Source: DASXUX01 sp036504595 (lineage in GTDB: Bacteria > Planctomycetota > SZUA-567 > H5-PLA8). From it: a DNA stretch of 64,000 nucleotides. The translations under genes were made by a program, and so were the position numbers. The notes under the pieces are model-generated. The model did not search any database, was not told the DNA's origin, and saw only the letters and a program-made list of their open reading frames with translations. This document shows positions 50,786 to 59,624 of this stretch, one piece after another. The stretch lies in contig DASXUX010000081.1 of NCBI GenBank assembly GCA_036504595.1, positions 124,001 through 188,000 of the forward strand, read 5' to 3'. How positions within the stretch are numbered: position 1 is the first letter of the stretch; each line of letters starts with the position of its first letter.

Positions 50786-52180
50786 TCACGCCGCGTTTTC
50801 GCCAGTCGCCGCCGCCTGAATCCGCGGCATTCGGTTCGTGTGATTTGACAGCCACGCTAGAGCTTCGGCCACTTTCGCGGAAAGCTGGCCGTCCTGCACG
50901 CGCCAGGACCAGTTTTCCCGCGAAACCGTCCCGGGCGTGTTGAAACGAGCCTCACGGCCGAGACCCAGCACATCCTGGTACGGTGTGATCACCAGATCGG
51001 CGCGGCTCCGCGCCGCCATTCGGATCATGTCCCAGGGCGCATCGTTGTCCGAGATTCCCTTTTGCCGCGCATTGTCTCGCACGTAGTCCGGCGCGCTTTG
51101 CAGCCACCCGCGGACCGTGTCGTTGTCGTGTGTACCCGTGTATACAACGCAGTTGTTGCTGCGGTAATGGTCCGGCAGGTACGGATTTTCAGCACTCCCA
51201 TCAAACGCGAACTGCAGCACCTTTGTGCTCATGAGCCGGTACGTCCCGCGCAGACGTTGAATATCCGGAATCAGTTTCCCAAGATCCTCGGCGATCAGTT
51301 GCACGTCGCCCAATTCTTTGCGCAGCGTCTGGAACAAAAGATCCCGCGGCCCTTCACGCCAGTATCCCTCCGAGCCCTTCGTCGCCCACGACGCGTGATA
51401 GCCGCAGAAGTGATCCAGTCGCACCACGTCCACCGAGCGCAACAGCGTTCTCAGCCGGCTCAGCCACCACGCGAAGTTCTCGCGTCGGTGCTGGTCCCAC
51501 TGGTACAGCGGATTTCCCCAGCGCTGTCCGTTGGGGAATGTCTCACATGGCGGAGCGCCTGCTACGAAGCCGGACTTTGTGTCGAATAGTTCCGGACGCT
51601 TCTGGCACTCGATGCCATCCGGCGCGACATACATCGGCAGGTCGCCAATGATCCGGACGCTACGGCGTGAAGCATACTCCTTGAGCCGCGCCCATTGTCT
51701 GTCGAACGCGTACTGCTGGAACACGATGCTCTCCGGCGTGCATTTCTCAATCGCCGAGGCAAACTCCGCGTATTCTCGAACCCAAGGATTAAATTCCTGA
51801 AACGCGTCGTAATCCGGCAGCCTGGAACTCGCCTGGAACGCCTCAAAAGCCTTATTCAGCATTTCGAGCTTGTACGTTCGCACGCGGTCATAATCGACGC
51901 GGTGCCGATCCCAGTTCGCCTGCAGCGCGCTTCTTTGCAGCAGGCCGTCGTCGGCCAACGCGTCCAGGCTGATGAAGAGCGGATTTCTCGCCAGCGACGA
52001 GTGGGATGAGTACGGTGAGTTGCCGAAACCCACGGGATTCAGCGGCAGGATCTGCCAGTACTCCTGGCGGGCTTGGCATAAAAAGTCAACCCACCTGTAT
52101 GCTCCCGGCCCCAGATCGCCTATTCCATGTCCACCGGGCAAACTCGATAAGTGCAACAAAATACCGCTCGATCGATTCAT
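50786..52180 (-). CDS. malQ: 4-alpha-glucanotransferase (amylomaltase)
   Basis: 464 residues from the ATG at 52180 (MNRSSGILLHLSSLPG), the standard MalQ opening; upstream codons are non-coding. GH77 motifs: GDLGPGAYRWVDFLCQARQEYWQILPLNPVG, RIIGDLPMYVAPDG, catalytic region VVRLDHFCGYHASW (Asp nucleophile), AEDLGKLIPDI (Glu acid/base) and YTGTHDNDTVRGW. It transfers maltosyl or longer glucan units between alpha-1,4-glucans, typical of glycogen or maltodextrin metabolism. It is the last gene on the strand below the Wood-Ljungdahl operon, about 200 bases away. Confidence 0.96.
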   Translation of the reverse strand: MNRSSGILLHLSSLPGGHGIGDLGPGAYRWVDFLCQARQEYWQILPLNPVGFGNSPYSSHSSLARNPLFISLDALADDGLLQRSALQANWDRHRVDYDRVRTYKLEMLNKAFEAFQASSRLPDYDAFQEFNPWVREYAEFASAIEKCTPESIVFQQYAFDRQWARLKEYASRRSVRIIGDLPMYVAPDGIECQKRPELFDTKSGFVAGAPPCETFPNGQRWGNPLYQWDQHRRENFAWWLSRLRTLLRSVDVVRLDHFCGYHASWATKGSEGYWREGPRDLLFQTLRKELGDVQLIAEDLGKLIPDIQRLRGTYRLMSTKVLQFAFDGSAENPYLPDHYRSNNCVVYTGTHDNDTVRGWLQSAPDYVRDNARQKGISDNDAPWDMIRMAARSRADLVITPYQDVLGLGREARFNTPGTVSRENWSWRVQDGQLSAKVAEALAWLSNHTNRMPRIQAAATGENAA

Positions 52181-52340
52181 GCTGTTTCCTAAGGTGCCGT
52201 GACGTCTCCCGTGAACGAACGCATCGCTTCTCCTTTGGGAAGGCAAACAATAAACGCGCCCCTCGCCGTTGAAAGCGAATTTCCCCGCTTTCGGCGTCGC
52301 AAGCCGCATTCCGGCATCGACACTGGTTATCAGAAATTTG

Positions 52341-52374
52341 TTCTTGGCGCTCTTCGCGACTTTGCGGTTCAAAA
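52341..52374. repeat. Heptamer repeat (CTTTGCG family)
   Basis: TTCTTGGCGCTCTTCGCGACTT... matches the CTTCGCGCCTTTGCGTCTTTG-type repeat that occurs at 55808-55836, 62521-62550 and 63485-63506. It lies between the reductive activator gene and malQ. Confidence 0.6.
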
Positions 52375-52382
52375 TCGGTCTT

Positions 52383-54317
52383 CTATGTGCCGACGGATGG
52401 AAAGCGCCGCGCATCTGTGTGCGGAAGAAACAGTGCCGCCGTATATTCGTCCATGTAAGCCGGATCGACATTCAATTCCAAATACGTGATCCGCGACGCA
52501 AGCTCGTGAATTTGCCGCCGTGCCGCGGCATGCGTCAGCAGCGCTCGCGCCCCGGCCAGCGACGCGTTGCCCAAATACTGAAACCGTTCCAGAGGCAAAT
52601 CAGGCAGCAGCCCGATGGAAACGGACTTTCTCAAATCGAGAAAACGCCCGAATCCCCCCGCCACGTAAACTTCAGCGATATCCTCGCACGAATGCCCGAC
52701 CGACTTGAGCATCAGCGCGATCGCCGCGTAGACCGCCGCCTTCGTGCGCAGCAGGTTCTGAGCGTCCTGTTCGCTGAAAACAATGTCACCGCCCGTCGCG
52801 CTTTCCGCCTGCGGCACAACAACGTACTCCAGATTGCGCGATGAGTTCACATTCGGCCGGACTCGGCAGGGCGCGTTCTGCGCAACAAGCTTTCCGGACG
52901 GATCGAGAATCCCCGCGCCCCAAAGTTCGGCGAGCAGGTCGATCAGCCCCGAACCGCACAGTCCCCGGGGTTTTCCGCCGCCAATGACAGAGAACTGCGC
53001 CTGTGCTGAGCCGCGGTCAATCCGCACGCGCTCGATCGCTCCGGGCGCGGCCCGCATGCCGCACGAAATCCCGCTGCCTTCGAATGCAGGCCCCGCCGAG
53101 CACGCGCATGCCATCAGCCATTGCCCGTCGCCGATGACAATCTCGCCGTTGGTGCCGATATCGATGAACAGCCGCAGCGTTTCACCATGAGTTGCCAGTG
53201 GCGTTTGCAGCAGCCCAGCCGTAATGTCCCCGCCGACGTAGCTTCCGATCCCCGGCGCGAACACAACCGGCGCTGCCGCGTTGATCTGCAGCCCGATTTC
53301 ACCCGCCTTCAGATCCGGCACGCGGTTGATCGCGGGCGTGTAAGGGTCAAGTCGAATGTGCTCGGGCTCGATGCCCAGCAACAGATGCATCATCGTCGGG
53401 TTGCCGGCGATCGCCGCGCTGATGACATCGCGCGGAAAAACGGAATGGCTCTCACACAGCGACCGCACGAGCGTGTTCAGCGAATGCAGGACAAGGCTCT
53501 GCAGTTCTTCCAGCCGCGCCGCGCCGCAGGCGTAGTTGATGCGGCTGATGACGTCCGGCCCGCGCGAAATCTGCCCGTTGTAGTCGCTCGCCGTCCCCAG
53601 CAGATGCCCGCTGCGCAAATCAACAAGCTGCACCGCGCACGTGGTGGTACCGACGTCGATCGCCAATCCGTAACTCTGAGCACTCCAGTCGCCCGGCTGA
53701 ACATTGATGATCTGAGTCTGTGGCCTCGCGTCTGTTGCTTTCGCGTTCGCGAGCGTAACCGTCACGCATGTTTCACCCGATCGCAGCACCGTCGGCAATT
53801 TTCGCAGCACCTCGAGTGTGCAAGCGACGTCTTCGGCGCGAAGTTGCCCCGGCTCCCATCCTGCACTCGAAGTTGCCAGTGCGCTCGCGAGTCTTTCGAA
53901 ATCGCTGCGTGAATCGCCGGCACTCGGTGCTTCAACCTCAAGGCGCACCTTGAACGCGGGTGGGGTGGGGACTTCTTGCGGCGCAGTTCCACCGAAACTC
54001 CCTATAGACTCCGTCACAATCTGCGCCGAAACGCGAATTTTCCCCGGAACCCGCACCGTCAAGTCGCCGGTCACGCGGCTGCTGCACGCTAGCACCCAGC
54101 CATCCGCCTGCTCCTGGCGCGTCAAGCTGCCGCACAACGCATGTTCGATGGCGCTCGCGGCGCCAGACTCGACGCGCACGCGGCACTCGCCGCACGACCC
54201 TTCGCCGCCGCACGGCGCCTCGATCGTGATTCCCGCCGCCGTGGCCGCATCCAGCAGGGACGTGCCGGCCTCGACGTTGACGGTGATGTTCTTGGGAAGA
54301 AATGTGATGGACGGCAT
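52383..54317 (-). CDS. Reductive activator of the corrinoid iron-sulfur protein (RACo-like ASKHA ATPase with 2Fe-2S domain)
   Basis: 644 residues from the ATG at 54317 (MPSITFLPKN). The N-terminal ferredoxin domain carries Cys36, 42, 45 and 78 (APCGGEGSCGEC...LACS), a plant-type 2Fe-2S pattern. The rest is an ASKHA ATPase: YGLAIDVGTTTCAVQLVDL, AAIAGNPTMMHLLLGIEPEHIRLDPYTP, FIDIGTNGEIVIGD, YVAGGFGRFLDLRKSVSIGLLPDLP. In the Wood-Ljungdahl pathway such proteins use ATP to return inactive Co(II) corrinoid protein to Co(I). It lies next to the corrinoid protein genes, 94 bases after acsC. Confidence 0.93.
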   Translation of the reverse strand: MPSITFLPKNITVNVEAGTSLLDAATAAGITIEAPCGGEGSCGECRVRVESGAASAIEHALCGSLTRQEQADGWVLACSSRVTGDLTVRVPGKIRVSAQIVTESIGSFGGTAPQEVPTPPAFKVRLEVEAPSAGDSRSDFERLASALATSSAGWEPGQLRAEDVACTLEVLRKLPTVLRSGETCVTVTLANAKATDARPQTQIINVQPGDWSAQSYGLAIDVGTTTCAVQLVDLRSGHLLGTASDYNGQISRGPDVISRINYACGAARLEELQSLVLHSLNTLVRSLCESHSVFPRDVISAAIAGNPTMMHLLLGIEPEHIRLDPYTPAINRVPDLKAGEIGLQINAAAPVVFAPGIGSYVGGDITAGLLQTPLATHGETLRLFIDIGTNGEIVIGDGQWLMACACSAGPAFEGSGISCGMRAAPGAIERVRIDRGSAQAQFSVIGGGKPRGLCGSGLIDLLAELWGAGILDPSGKLVAQNAPCRVRPNVNSSRNLEYVVVPQAESATGGDIVFSEQDAQNLLRTKAAVYAAIALMLKSVGHSCEDIAEVYVAGGFGRFLDLRKSVSIGLLPDLPLERFQYLGNASLAGARALLTHAAARRQIHELASRITYLELNVDPAYMDEYTAALFLPHTDARRFPSVGT

Positions 54318-54411
54318 GGATACAGTACCGGTTTCGAAGCTCGAGTTTGGTTCCCCGCACCATGAAAGCGGCGACACATCGCTATCACACGATCAGACTG
54401 CCAGACCTGGT

Positions 54412-55752
54412 CTACTTCAGCACATTCTTGACGAAGCTTTCGATATCGATGGCCTCCTGCGGCCCGACGATCACGCGCCACCCCGGCAGCGCTTCTTCCA
54501 GTTCGCCTGAGATCTGGGCCACGTAGCCGGGGATGACGATCGTGCGACTTTTTATCTTGGACTCGATCCCGCTTTCTTTCACGAACGTCCCGATCTTCGC
54601 GCCACCGAATTTTCCGGCCGCCCACGCCGTCAACACGCTCAGTCCTTCGCACTCCGGCACCACCAGCCACGCCGAAACGCCAGCGTTTTCGATTTCGCCC
54701 GAAACGATGAAATAGGTGAGCGAGAAATTCGTCGTGACGAACACCGGGCTGTTTTCGCTGGGTTCGCCCACCGCGTAAATCTTCGGCTCGACCTGGATCG
54801 GCTTTTGTGGGTCGGTATAGATGTTCTGGCGCAGCGTCAGCAGCGGCATGAACAGGGCCGGATCGAATTTCGGCAGAATCGTCAGTCCGCCATACTTCGC
54901 GATTTCGATCCCGGCTTCCGCCGCATCGTCGTAAACATTGCCCGTGTTAATGTAATTCAAAATTGGATAGCCGAGCGTCTTCACGCCGCTCTTCAGGGCA
55001 GCGCGCCGGGCGATCGTGTTGTTGGCGAAGTGCTCGCACAAGCTGTCTGCGCGCAGTTCCAGAAAAATGTCGCGGAAGCCCTTCTCCTGCAGCTTCCCTG
55101 TCATCTGCGTCAGCGAATCGAAATGAGACCCCGCCAGCGCCAGAGCCGCACCGTTCTTCTGCGCGACCGGCAGAAGCTCATCCACCGTGGCGCTCGTCGC
55201 AGACGCGAGCAGAATCTTTTTGCCGGCGAATCTCTCCGCCGCGGCCTTCAGCGCCGCTGGATCGTCGCTGCGAACCGCAATCGCGCGGTCCCAAAGTCCC
55301 GCTGCTTGTTCGAGCACGCTCAAGAATCGCGGCAGTGATCGGCTTTTGTAGCTCACGCTCAGCAAGTCCGGTCGCAGGATTTCGCCCACGCGCGGAAGCG
55401 AATACGCCGCAAACGGCTGAATCGCCGCCTTCAACGCCGCGTCATCCAGCGTGTCGTCGATGGCCAGGCCCAGGCCGGTCTGATTGCAGAAGGTCTTTTC
55501 GTGCCGGTACGCGACCGTCTCGCCGCCGGCCTTGAATACCGCTGGCCCTGCGCCCAAGGTCACTGTCCGAATCGGTGGCTCCGACGCGGCTCCGAGAATC
55601 GCCTTCGCCTCTTCGGAAACGTACGGGCATTCTTTCAACTCCGCCTTTTTCCCCGCCAGTTTCATCGCGAACGCCAAACACGTGCTGCATCCGCACTCCT
55701 TGCAGTTCGTCTTCGGCAAAAGCTTCTGAATTTGCAGTCCGGTCAGAGCCAT
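54412..55752 (-). CDS. acsC: Corrinoid iron-sulfur protein, large (gamma) subunit
   Basis: 446 residues from the ATG at 55752 (MALTGLQIQKLLPK; GAAGGAG upstream). Cys17, 20, 25 and 42 (TNCKECGCSTC...KECPYV) bind the 4Fe-4S cluster. The TIM-barrel middle carries the methyl-handling domain and the C-terminal part (VVPECEGLSVLTAWAAGKFGGAKIGTFVKESGIESKIKSRTIVIPGYVAQISGELEEALPGWRVIVGPQEA) the B12-binding fold. It accepts methyl groups from methyl-tetrahydrofolate and delivers them to acetyl-CoA synthase. Its small-subunit partner is not a separate gene but is fused to the synthase immediately upstream. Confidence 0.96.
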   Translation of the reverse strand: MALTGLQIQKLLPKTNCKECGCSTCLAFAMKLAGKKAELKECPYVSEEAKAILGAASEPPIRTVTLGAGPAVFKAGGETVAYRHEKTFCNQTGLGLAIDDTLDDAALKAAIQPFAAYSLPRVGEILRPDLLSVSYKSRSLPRFLSVLEQAAGLWDRAIAVRSDDPAALKAAAERFAGKKILLASATSATVDELLPVAQKNGAALALAGSHFDSLTQMTGKLQEKGFRDIFLELRADSLCEHFANNTIARRAALKSGVKTLGYPILNYINTGNVYDDAAEAGIEIAKYGGLTILPKFDPALFMPLLTLRQNIYTDPQKPIQVEPKIYAVGEPSENSPVFVTTNFSLTYFIVSGEIENAGVSAWLVVPECEGLSVLTAWAAGKFGGAKIGTFVKESGIESKIKSRTIVIPGYVAQISGELEEALPGWRVIVGPQEAIDIESFVKNVLK

Positions 55753-55766
55753 GAATAGTCTCCTTC

Positions 55767-55836
55767 TCAACCGCAAAGGCGCAAAGAACGGATTCCCGCT
55801 AATTCCTTTTTTGCGCCTTTGCGTCTTGGCGGTTCA
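55767..55836. repeat. Inverted heptamer array (AACCGCA / CTTTGCG family)
   Basis: AACCGCAAAGGCGCAAAGAAC and, 18 bases on, TTTTGCGCCTTTGCG followed by TCTTGGCGGTTC. The arms are complementary, so a hairpin can form between the acsB-acsD fusion and acsC. It reaches the stop codon of the fusion. Confidence 0.8.
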
Positions 55837-58800
55837 TTTCGAATGCTTCGAGAGCTTCTGCACATTCCTCCGAACAGCGGCCAACGCTTCCGGATGGTAC
55901 ATGATTAACAGGTCCGCTCCGGCCAGCACCACGGGCATCGCGGTCTGTATTTCCCACATGATTCCGCGTTCAGCTACATTGCCCCACGCCGGGAACGCCG
56001 ATTCGGGCGCGCTCGCCTCCTTCACCTTCCACGCTTCCTGCCCTACCGCGCAGATCATTGGGAAACTCAGCGCCTTGTCGCCGCCAAGACCGGTCAGCCG
56101 AATGCGCTCAACGACTGAATAGGTGTATTCAATTCCGTATCCCAGCGCGCCCGTGAGCGGATCGTTGACGATGCGATCGCGTGGAAGTTCCATGTTCGTC
56201 AGCAAAATATTGAGCTGCTTCGAAAGATTCACGTCGATCGGGCTGCGCGCGACCACGCAGTGGCCGTAGCCCAGCGCCGCGCCGGCGATCGTGCGGTAGT
56301 TGTCGCCTTCGACCCAGTTGAGCAGCAGGCGCTCGCCCTTACAGCCGGCCGCAACGGCTTTCAGCACTCCGTTGGCCGTTTCGAAATGATTGTGAGCGGT
56401 CACGATAAGCGGAACATCCACTGCCGCGAGAATCTCCTTTACCAGCGCGAGCGCCGCCTCCGGACTCTTTGCGCCTTTTTCTGGATGCGTTCCTTCCAGG
56501 CGCACGGAGATCATTTCCGCGCCGAACTTCTCGACGCAGGCCTTGGCCATCTCCGCCGGTTTTTCGAGCAAGCGGCCCCAGAACTCCCGCAGCGGGACGG
56601 GTGTCTTCGGGCTGACGGTATCGAAAACTTCGAGCGCAAAAACAGGAGCGTGCGGAATCGATCCCTCAAAATAGTGGAACGGCATGCAGTTCTGCCCGCC
56701 GATCATGATGGTTCGGCCGCGTGTGCCGCCTTCCGCCTTCGTCGCGCCGAGCGTTACGCCGACAATCGTCTCTGTCGGCTTTTCGCGCGGAATCTCGAAC
56801 GATTTTACCGCCGCCAGCTTTTCATCCGCAAAAGCCTTCGGCTCCGCTGGCAAGATCAGCACGGGCCGCGCGCTGGCACCCGTTTCCGCATCCGGGTCTT
56901 TCGGAACGTGGGACGCTGTGCATGGGGCTGCGGGAGCCTTCGGTCCACTCACCGCGGAGCGCACAATTGTCGGGGGCGCGACGGTGTGGCTGCCGGCCGG
57001 CACGGAGGCCGGCGCTACCCGTCCTCCCAGGAACTTGTCCTGCAGCGTCCCGATGATCTCGCCGACGACCTCGCGAAGCACCGCTTCCTTCAGCTCCGCC
57101 TTTAGCTGCGCGAGCAACTGCGACTGATCTGTTGCGCTCAGGGCTACGGGCGCCGCAGGCTCTCGCGCTGCAGTTCCCGCCTCGTGCATCCCGCCTCCTG
57201 CCTCGTGCTGTTTCCCCGCGTCTTCGCGTTTCTGCGTCTCCGTGTCGGGCAGTTTCCCCCCGTCTCTCCGTCTCCCCGTCTCCCCGTCCTTCTTGGGCAA
57301 AACGGCCGAGGTATGCTCAGCGGGTTTCGCCGTCGCTGCCTCCGGCGACCACAGCGCCGACATATCGGGCATCGACAGCGCCGGGTGATTCACCTTTTTC
57401 ATGAAGGCCGCGATTTCATCCGGCGCTGTCGCGATCTCTTCGTCGGCGATCAGGTCCAGGAAATTCGGGATGCCTTCTTCGGCGGCGCGCTTCTTGAAGT
57501 CCTCGCCAACTGTATTTTTCAGAGCCTTCGTCATCCACACGATGCGCTTGAGCCCGCCATCGGCGTACAGCAGTTTTCGGCTGGTCAGGAAGGCTTTGCC
57601 GACGCCCATAAAGCCAGGCGTCTGCACGCCGCCGCCGACGCTTCCGGCCAGCGTGCTGAACGGCATTCCGCTCGGTGTATCGCCCATGAACTCGCGGTTG
57701 ACGATCATCACGCCGTTGCATTCCGGCACGTACGCAATGATCGCCTCGAAACACCCACAGCTCGTCATCGGCCGGTCCATCAGGCTGTATGCGGTGAAGG
57801 AACTGACCGTTTTGTGCGAGTTCGCGTAAACGACTTCGTTGACGCCTTCCCAGATTCCGCGCACCGGATCGAGGCAGCGGCCTTTGACCACGGGCCGGTT
57901 CGGGCCGGTCTCGTCGATTTCGTACGCGGCCTTTCCGTCGAGCCAGTTGTACGCGCCGCAGAGGCCCAGCCGTTCCGGCGTGATGATGCACACGTGGTTG
58001 GGCGCGAAGGACTGGCAGAGCAGACAACTGTAGAACGTATCGACGGCCTCGTCCGTCATCGACTCCAGCCGCTTGTTGCGGTCGACATAGACTTTTCGCG
58101 CGTGAACGACGCGGCGCTCGACCTCATCTTTGTCGGTGATCAGCGTGACCTGAACTTTGTCGACGATCGCGGGATAGTCCGCGAGGAACTTCGCGTGAAT
58201 GATCTCACCGTAATGCTTCAGACGCAGACCTTTCGCGAAGCCGTTCTTGCTGACGCGCGTCCAGACGATGTCGCGCTGGCCCATGTGCCACAGGCCTTCC
58301 GCGCCGTTCAGTAGATGATGAATTTGCCGCTCGAGAATCGGCTCAAAGTCCGGCTGCATCTTCCGCCCGGCCACCTGCACCCAGATGGCCAGCGGCAGCG
58401 CCGAACCTTCGGGAACTTGGTCGATCTCCGGGCCAATGATCTCGATCTTGCCATCCGTAATCTGGTCCATCTCGGCCATCTGCACGAATTCAAAGGCCGT
58501 CGTGCGATTGCCGCCGAATTCGCAGCGCACTTCGTTCTTGCGAATGCGCTCGCCCTCGAAGGCCGCACCGTAGGGCACCGGGATCGGCACCTTGGTGACT
58601 TTCACCTTGCAGCCGCGGACTTCCAGAGCGCGCTCGACGATCTTGTCGTGCGGCACGTTGCTGACGACGTGTTCGTACGTGCACACGCCGGTCGGCAAAA
58701 TCTGCGGAATGTCTGTGTCCGCGATGGTCGGGAAGCCGTAGTTAATCGCCCCGGCGGCGGCCGCGTACTTCTCGTCGTCCACTTCGCCCAGCGCCAGCAC

Positions 58801-59535
58801 GAACGCGAAAATACGGTTCTTGTTGTATTTCAGATTCTTCGCGAAATCTCCCGGCGCCACGCCGCCGAACGACAGCGCCGCGCGATTGGCGAACCCCAGC
58901 GCGTAGATCGCCGCCGACACGTCGCGCCCGAACGGGACCAGCCGCGTCTCCCACCCGAGCTGCACGCCTTTGGAGTGAAGCTGCTCTGAGAACGTCACGC
59001 CATCGACCGATCCGGCCATGAAGACGTACAGATTCTTTTCCTGAAGTTCGCGCGCAATCTTCACCGCGATCTCAGCGTTCGGTGCCGCGCCAACAATCGC
59101 CGCGAAACCCGGCGCTGTCCCATCGACGAATTCGATGCCGCGCTCACGCATGATGGTGTCGTTGGCCGCGCCGAGCCATATGCCTTCGACGGGATTGGGG
59201 CCGATCACCGTCTTGCAGGCTTCGATGCACTCGAAGGCAAAGAGCGTCGCCGCGCCGGCGTCGAGCGTGTCGCCGAGGTACGGCAGCCACACGTCTTTCG
59301 ATGGCGGCTCCGGCAGCAATTTGTCGCAGTCGGCGAGCACGTCGTCCATGTCGCCGAGCTTCGTCACCTTGCGTCCCGTGAAGGAGTAGATCACCGGCAG
59401 GTAATACGCCGTGCCTGGAAACGCGACCGCGCACTCGCGACCCTTCGCGGCGATGGCTTCGGCCAGCGTCGCCTTCGCTCGTGCGACCGTCTCCCGGGCT
59501 CCGGCGATTGCATCCGTGCAGATTGCTTTCGACAT
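55834..59535 (-). CDS. acsB: Acetyl-CoA synthase fused to corrinoid protein small subunit (AcsB-AcsD fusion)
   Basis: 1233 residues from the ATG at 59535 (MSKAICTDA). Residues 1 to about 725 are a full bacterial-type acetyl-CoA synthase, including the N-terminal CODH-binding domain missing in archaeal enzymes. A-cluster ligands are intact with the spacing known from Moorella: Cys504, 507, 516, 526 (CLLCQSFAPNHVCIITPERLG LC) and Cys593-Gly-Cys595 (SCGCF). Residues about 905-1233 are the CFeSP small subunit AcsD (GGQNCMPFHYFEGSIPH, DVPLIVTAHNHFETANGVLKAVA, VNDPLTGALGYGIEYTYSVVERIRL). The linker (about 740-900) is low complexity and coded in part by octamer, heptamer and GC-rich repeats. The fusion would tether methyl donor to synthase. 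acsD is normally a separate gene. Confidence 0.95.
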   Translation of the reverse strand: MSKAICTDAIAGARETVARAKATLAEAIAAKGRECAVAFPGTAYYLPVIYSFTGRKVTKLGDMDDVLADCDKLLPEPPSKDVWLPYLGDTLDAGAATLFAFECIEACKTVIGPNPVEGIWLGAANDTIMRERGIEFVDGTAPGFAAIVGAAPNAEIAVKIARELQEKNLYVFMAGSVDGVTFSEQLHSKGVQLGWETRLVPFGRDVSAAIYALGFANRAALSFGGVAPGDFAKNLKYNKNRIFAFVLALGEVDDEKYAAAAGAINYGFPTIADTDIPQILPTGVCTYEHVVSNVPHDKIVERALEVRGCKVKVTKVPIPVPYGAAFEGERIRKNEVRCEFGGNRTTAFEFVQMAEMDQITDGKIEIIGPEIDQVPEGSALPLAIWVQVAGRKMQPDFEPILERQIHHLLNGAEGLWHMGQRDIVWTRVSKNGFAKGLRLKHYGEIIHAKFLADYPAIVDKVQVTLITDKDEVERRVVHARKVYVDRNKRLESMTDEAVDTFYSCLLCQSFAPNHVCIITPERLGLCGAYNWLDGKAAYEIDETGPNRPVVKGRCLDPVRGIWEGVNEVVYANSHKTVSSFTAYSLMDRPMTSCGCFEAIIAYVPECNGVMIVNREFMGDTPSGMPFSTLAGSVGGGVQTPGFMGVGKAFLTSRKLLYADGGLKRIVWMTKALKNTVGEDFKKRAAEEGIPNFLDLIADEEIATAPDEIAAFMKKVNHPALSMPDMSALWSPEAATAKPAEHTSAVLPKKDGETGRRRDGGKLPDTETQKREDAGKQHEAGGGMHEAGTAAREPAAPVALSATDQSQLLAQLKAELKEAVLREVVGEIIGTLQDKFLGGRVAPASVPAGSHTVAPPTIVRSAVSGPKAPAAPCTASHVPKDPDAETGASARPVLILPAEPKAFADEKLAAVKSFEIPREKPTETIVGVTLGATKAEGGTRGRTIMIGGQNCMPFHYFEGSIPHAPVFALEVFDTVSPKTPVPLREFWGRLLEKPAEMAKACVEKFGAEMISVRLEGTHPEKGAKSPEAALALVKEILAAVDVPLIVTAHNHFETANGVLKAVAAGCKGERLLLNWVEGDNYRTIAGAALGYGHCVVARSPIDVNLSKQLNILLTNMELPRDRIVNDPLTGALGYGIEYTYSVVERIRLTGLGGDKALSFPMICAVGQEAWKVKEASAPESAFPAWGNVAERGIMWEIQTAMPVVLAGADLLIMYHPEALAAVRRNVQKLSKHSK
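56993..57018. repeat. GC-rich repeat shared with the kinase gene
   Basis: The reverse complement of these 26 bases is found at 28498-28523 in the kinase linker (GTAGCGCCGGCCTCCGTGCC and following). Here it codes for RVAPASVPAGS; in the kinase, the other strand codes for AGTEAGATAA. Both strands are stop-free. Confidence 0.85.
57173..57289. repeat. Heptamer plus octamer repeats in the acsB-acsD linker
   Basis: TTCCCGC, CTCGTGC, ATCCCGC, CTCCTGC, CTCGTGC heptamers (57173-57209) are followed by the octamer array (57211-57289), whose reverse complement has the same two-block layout as the copies at 12490 and 30207. They encode KKDGETGRRRDGG and KQHEAGGGMHEAG in the fusion protein. Confidence 0.88.
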
Positions 59536-59546
59536 TTCGCTGCTCC

Positions 59547-59623
59547 GCGAGTTAAGTGCGAAGGACGAAGTGCGAGGCAATGTTTCTATAATCCTCACTT
59601 CGCACTTCGTACTTCGTCCTTCA
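59547..59623. repeat. Inverted heptamer array (GAAGTGC family)
   Basis: GTGCGAAGGACGAAGTGCGAG, a 20-base spacer, then CACTTCGCACTTCGTACTTCG. It occupies the whole gap between cooS and the acsB-acsD fusion and can form a long hairpin in the operon mRNA. Confidence 0.85.
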
Positions 59624-59624
59624 T

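Noticed and set aside
53121..53912. 263-codon + strand frame inside the reductive activator gene
   Set aside because: It is antisense to conserved ASKHA motifs and has no recognisable domain.
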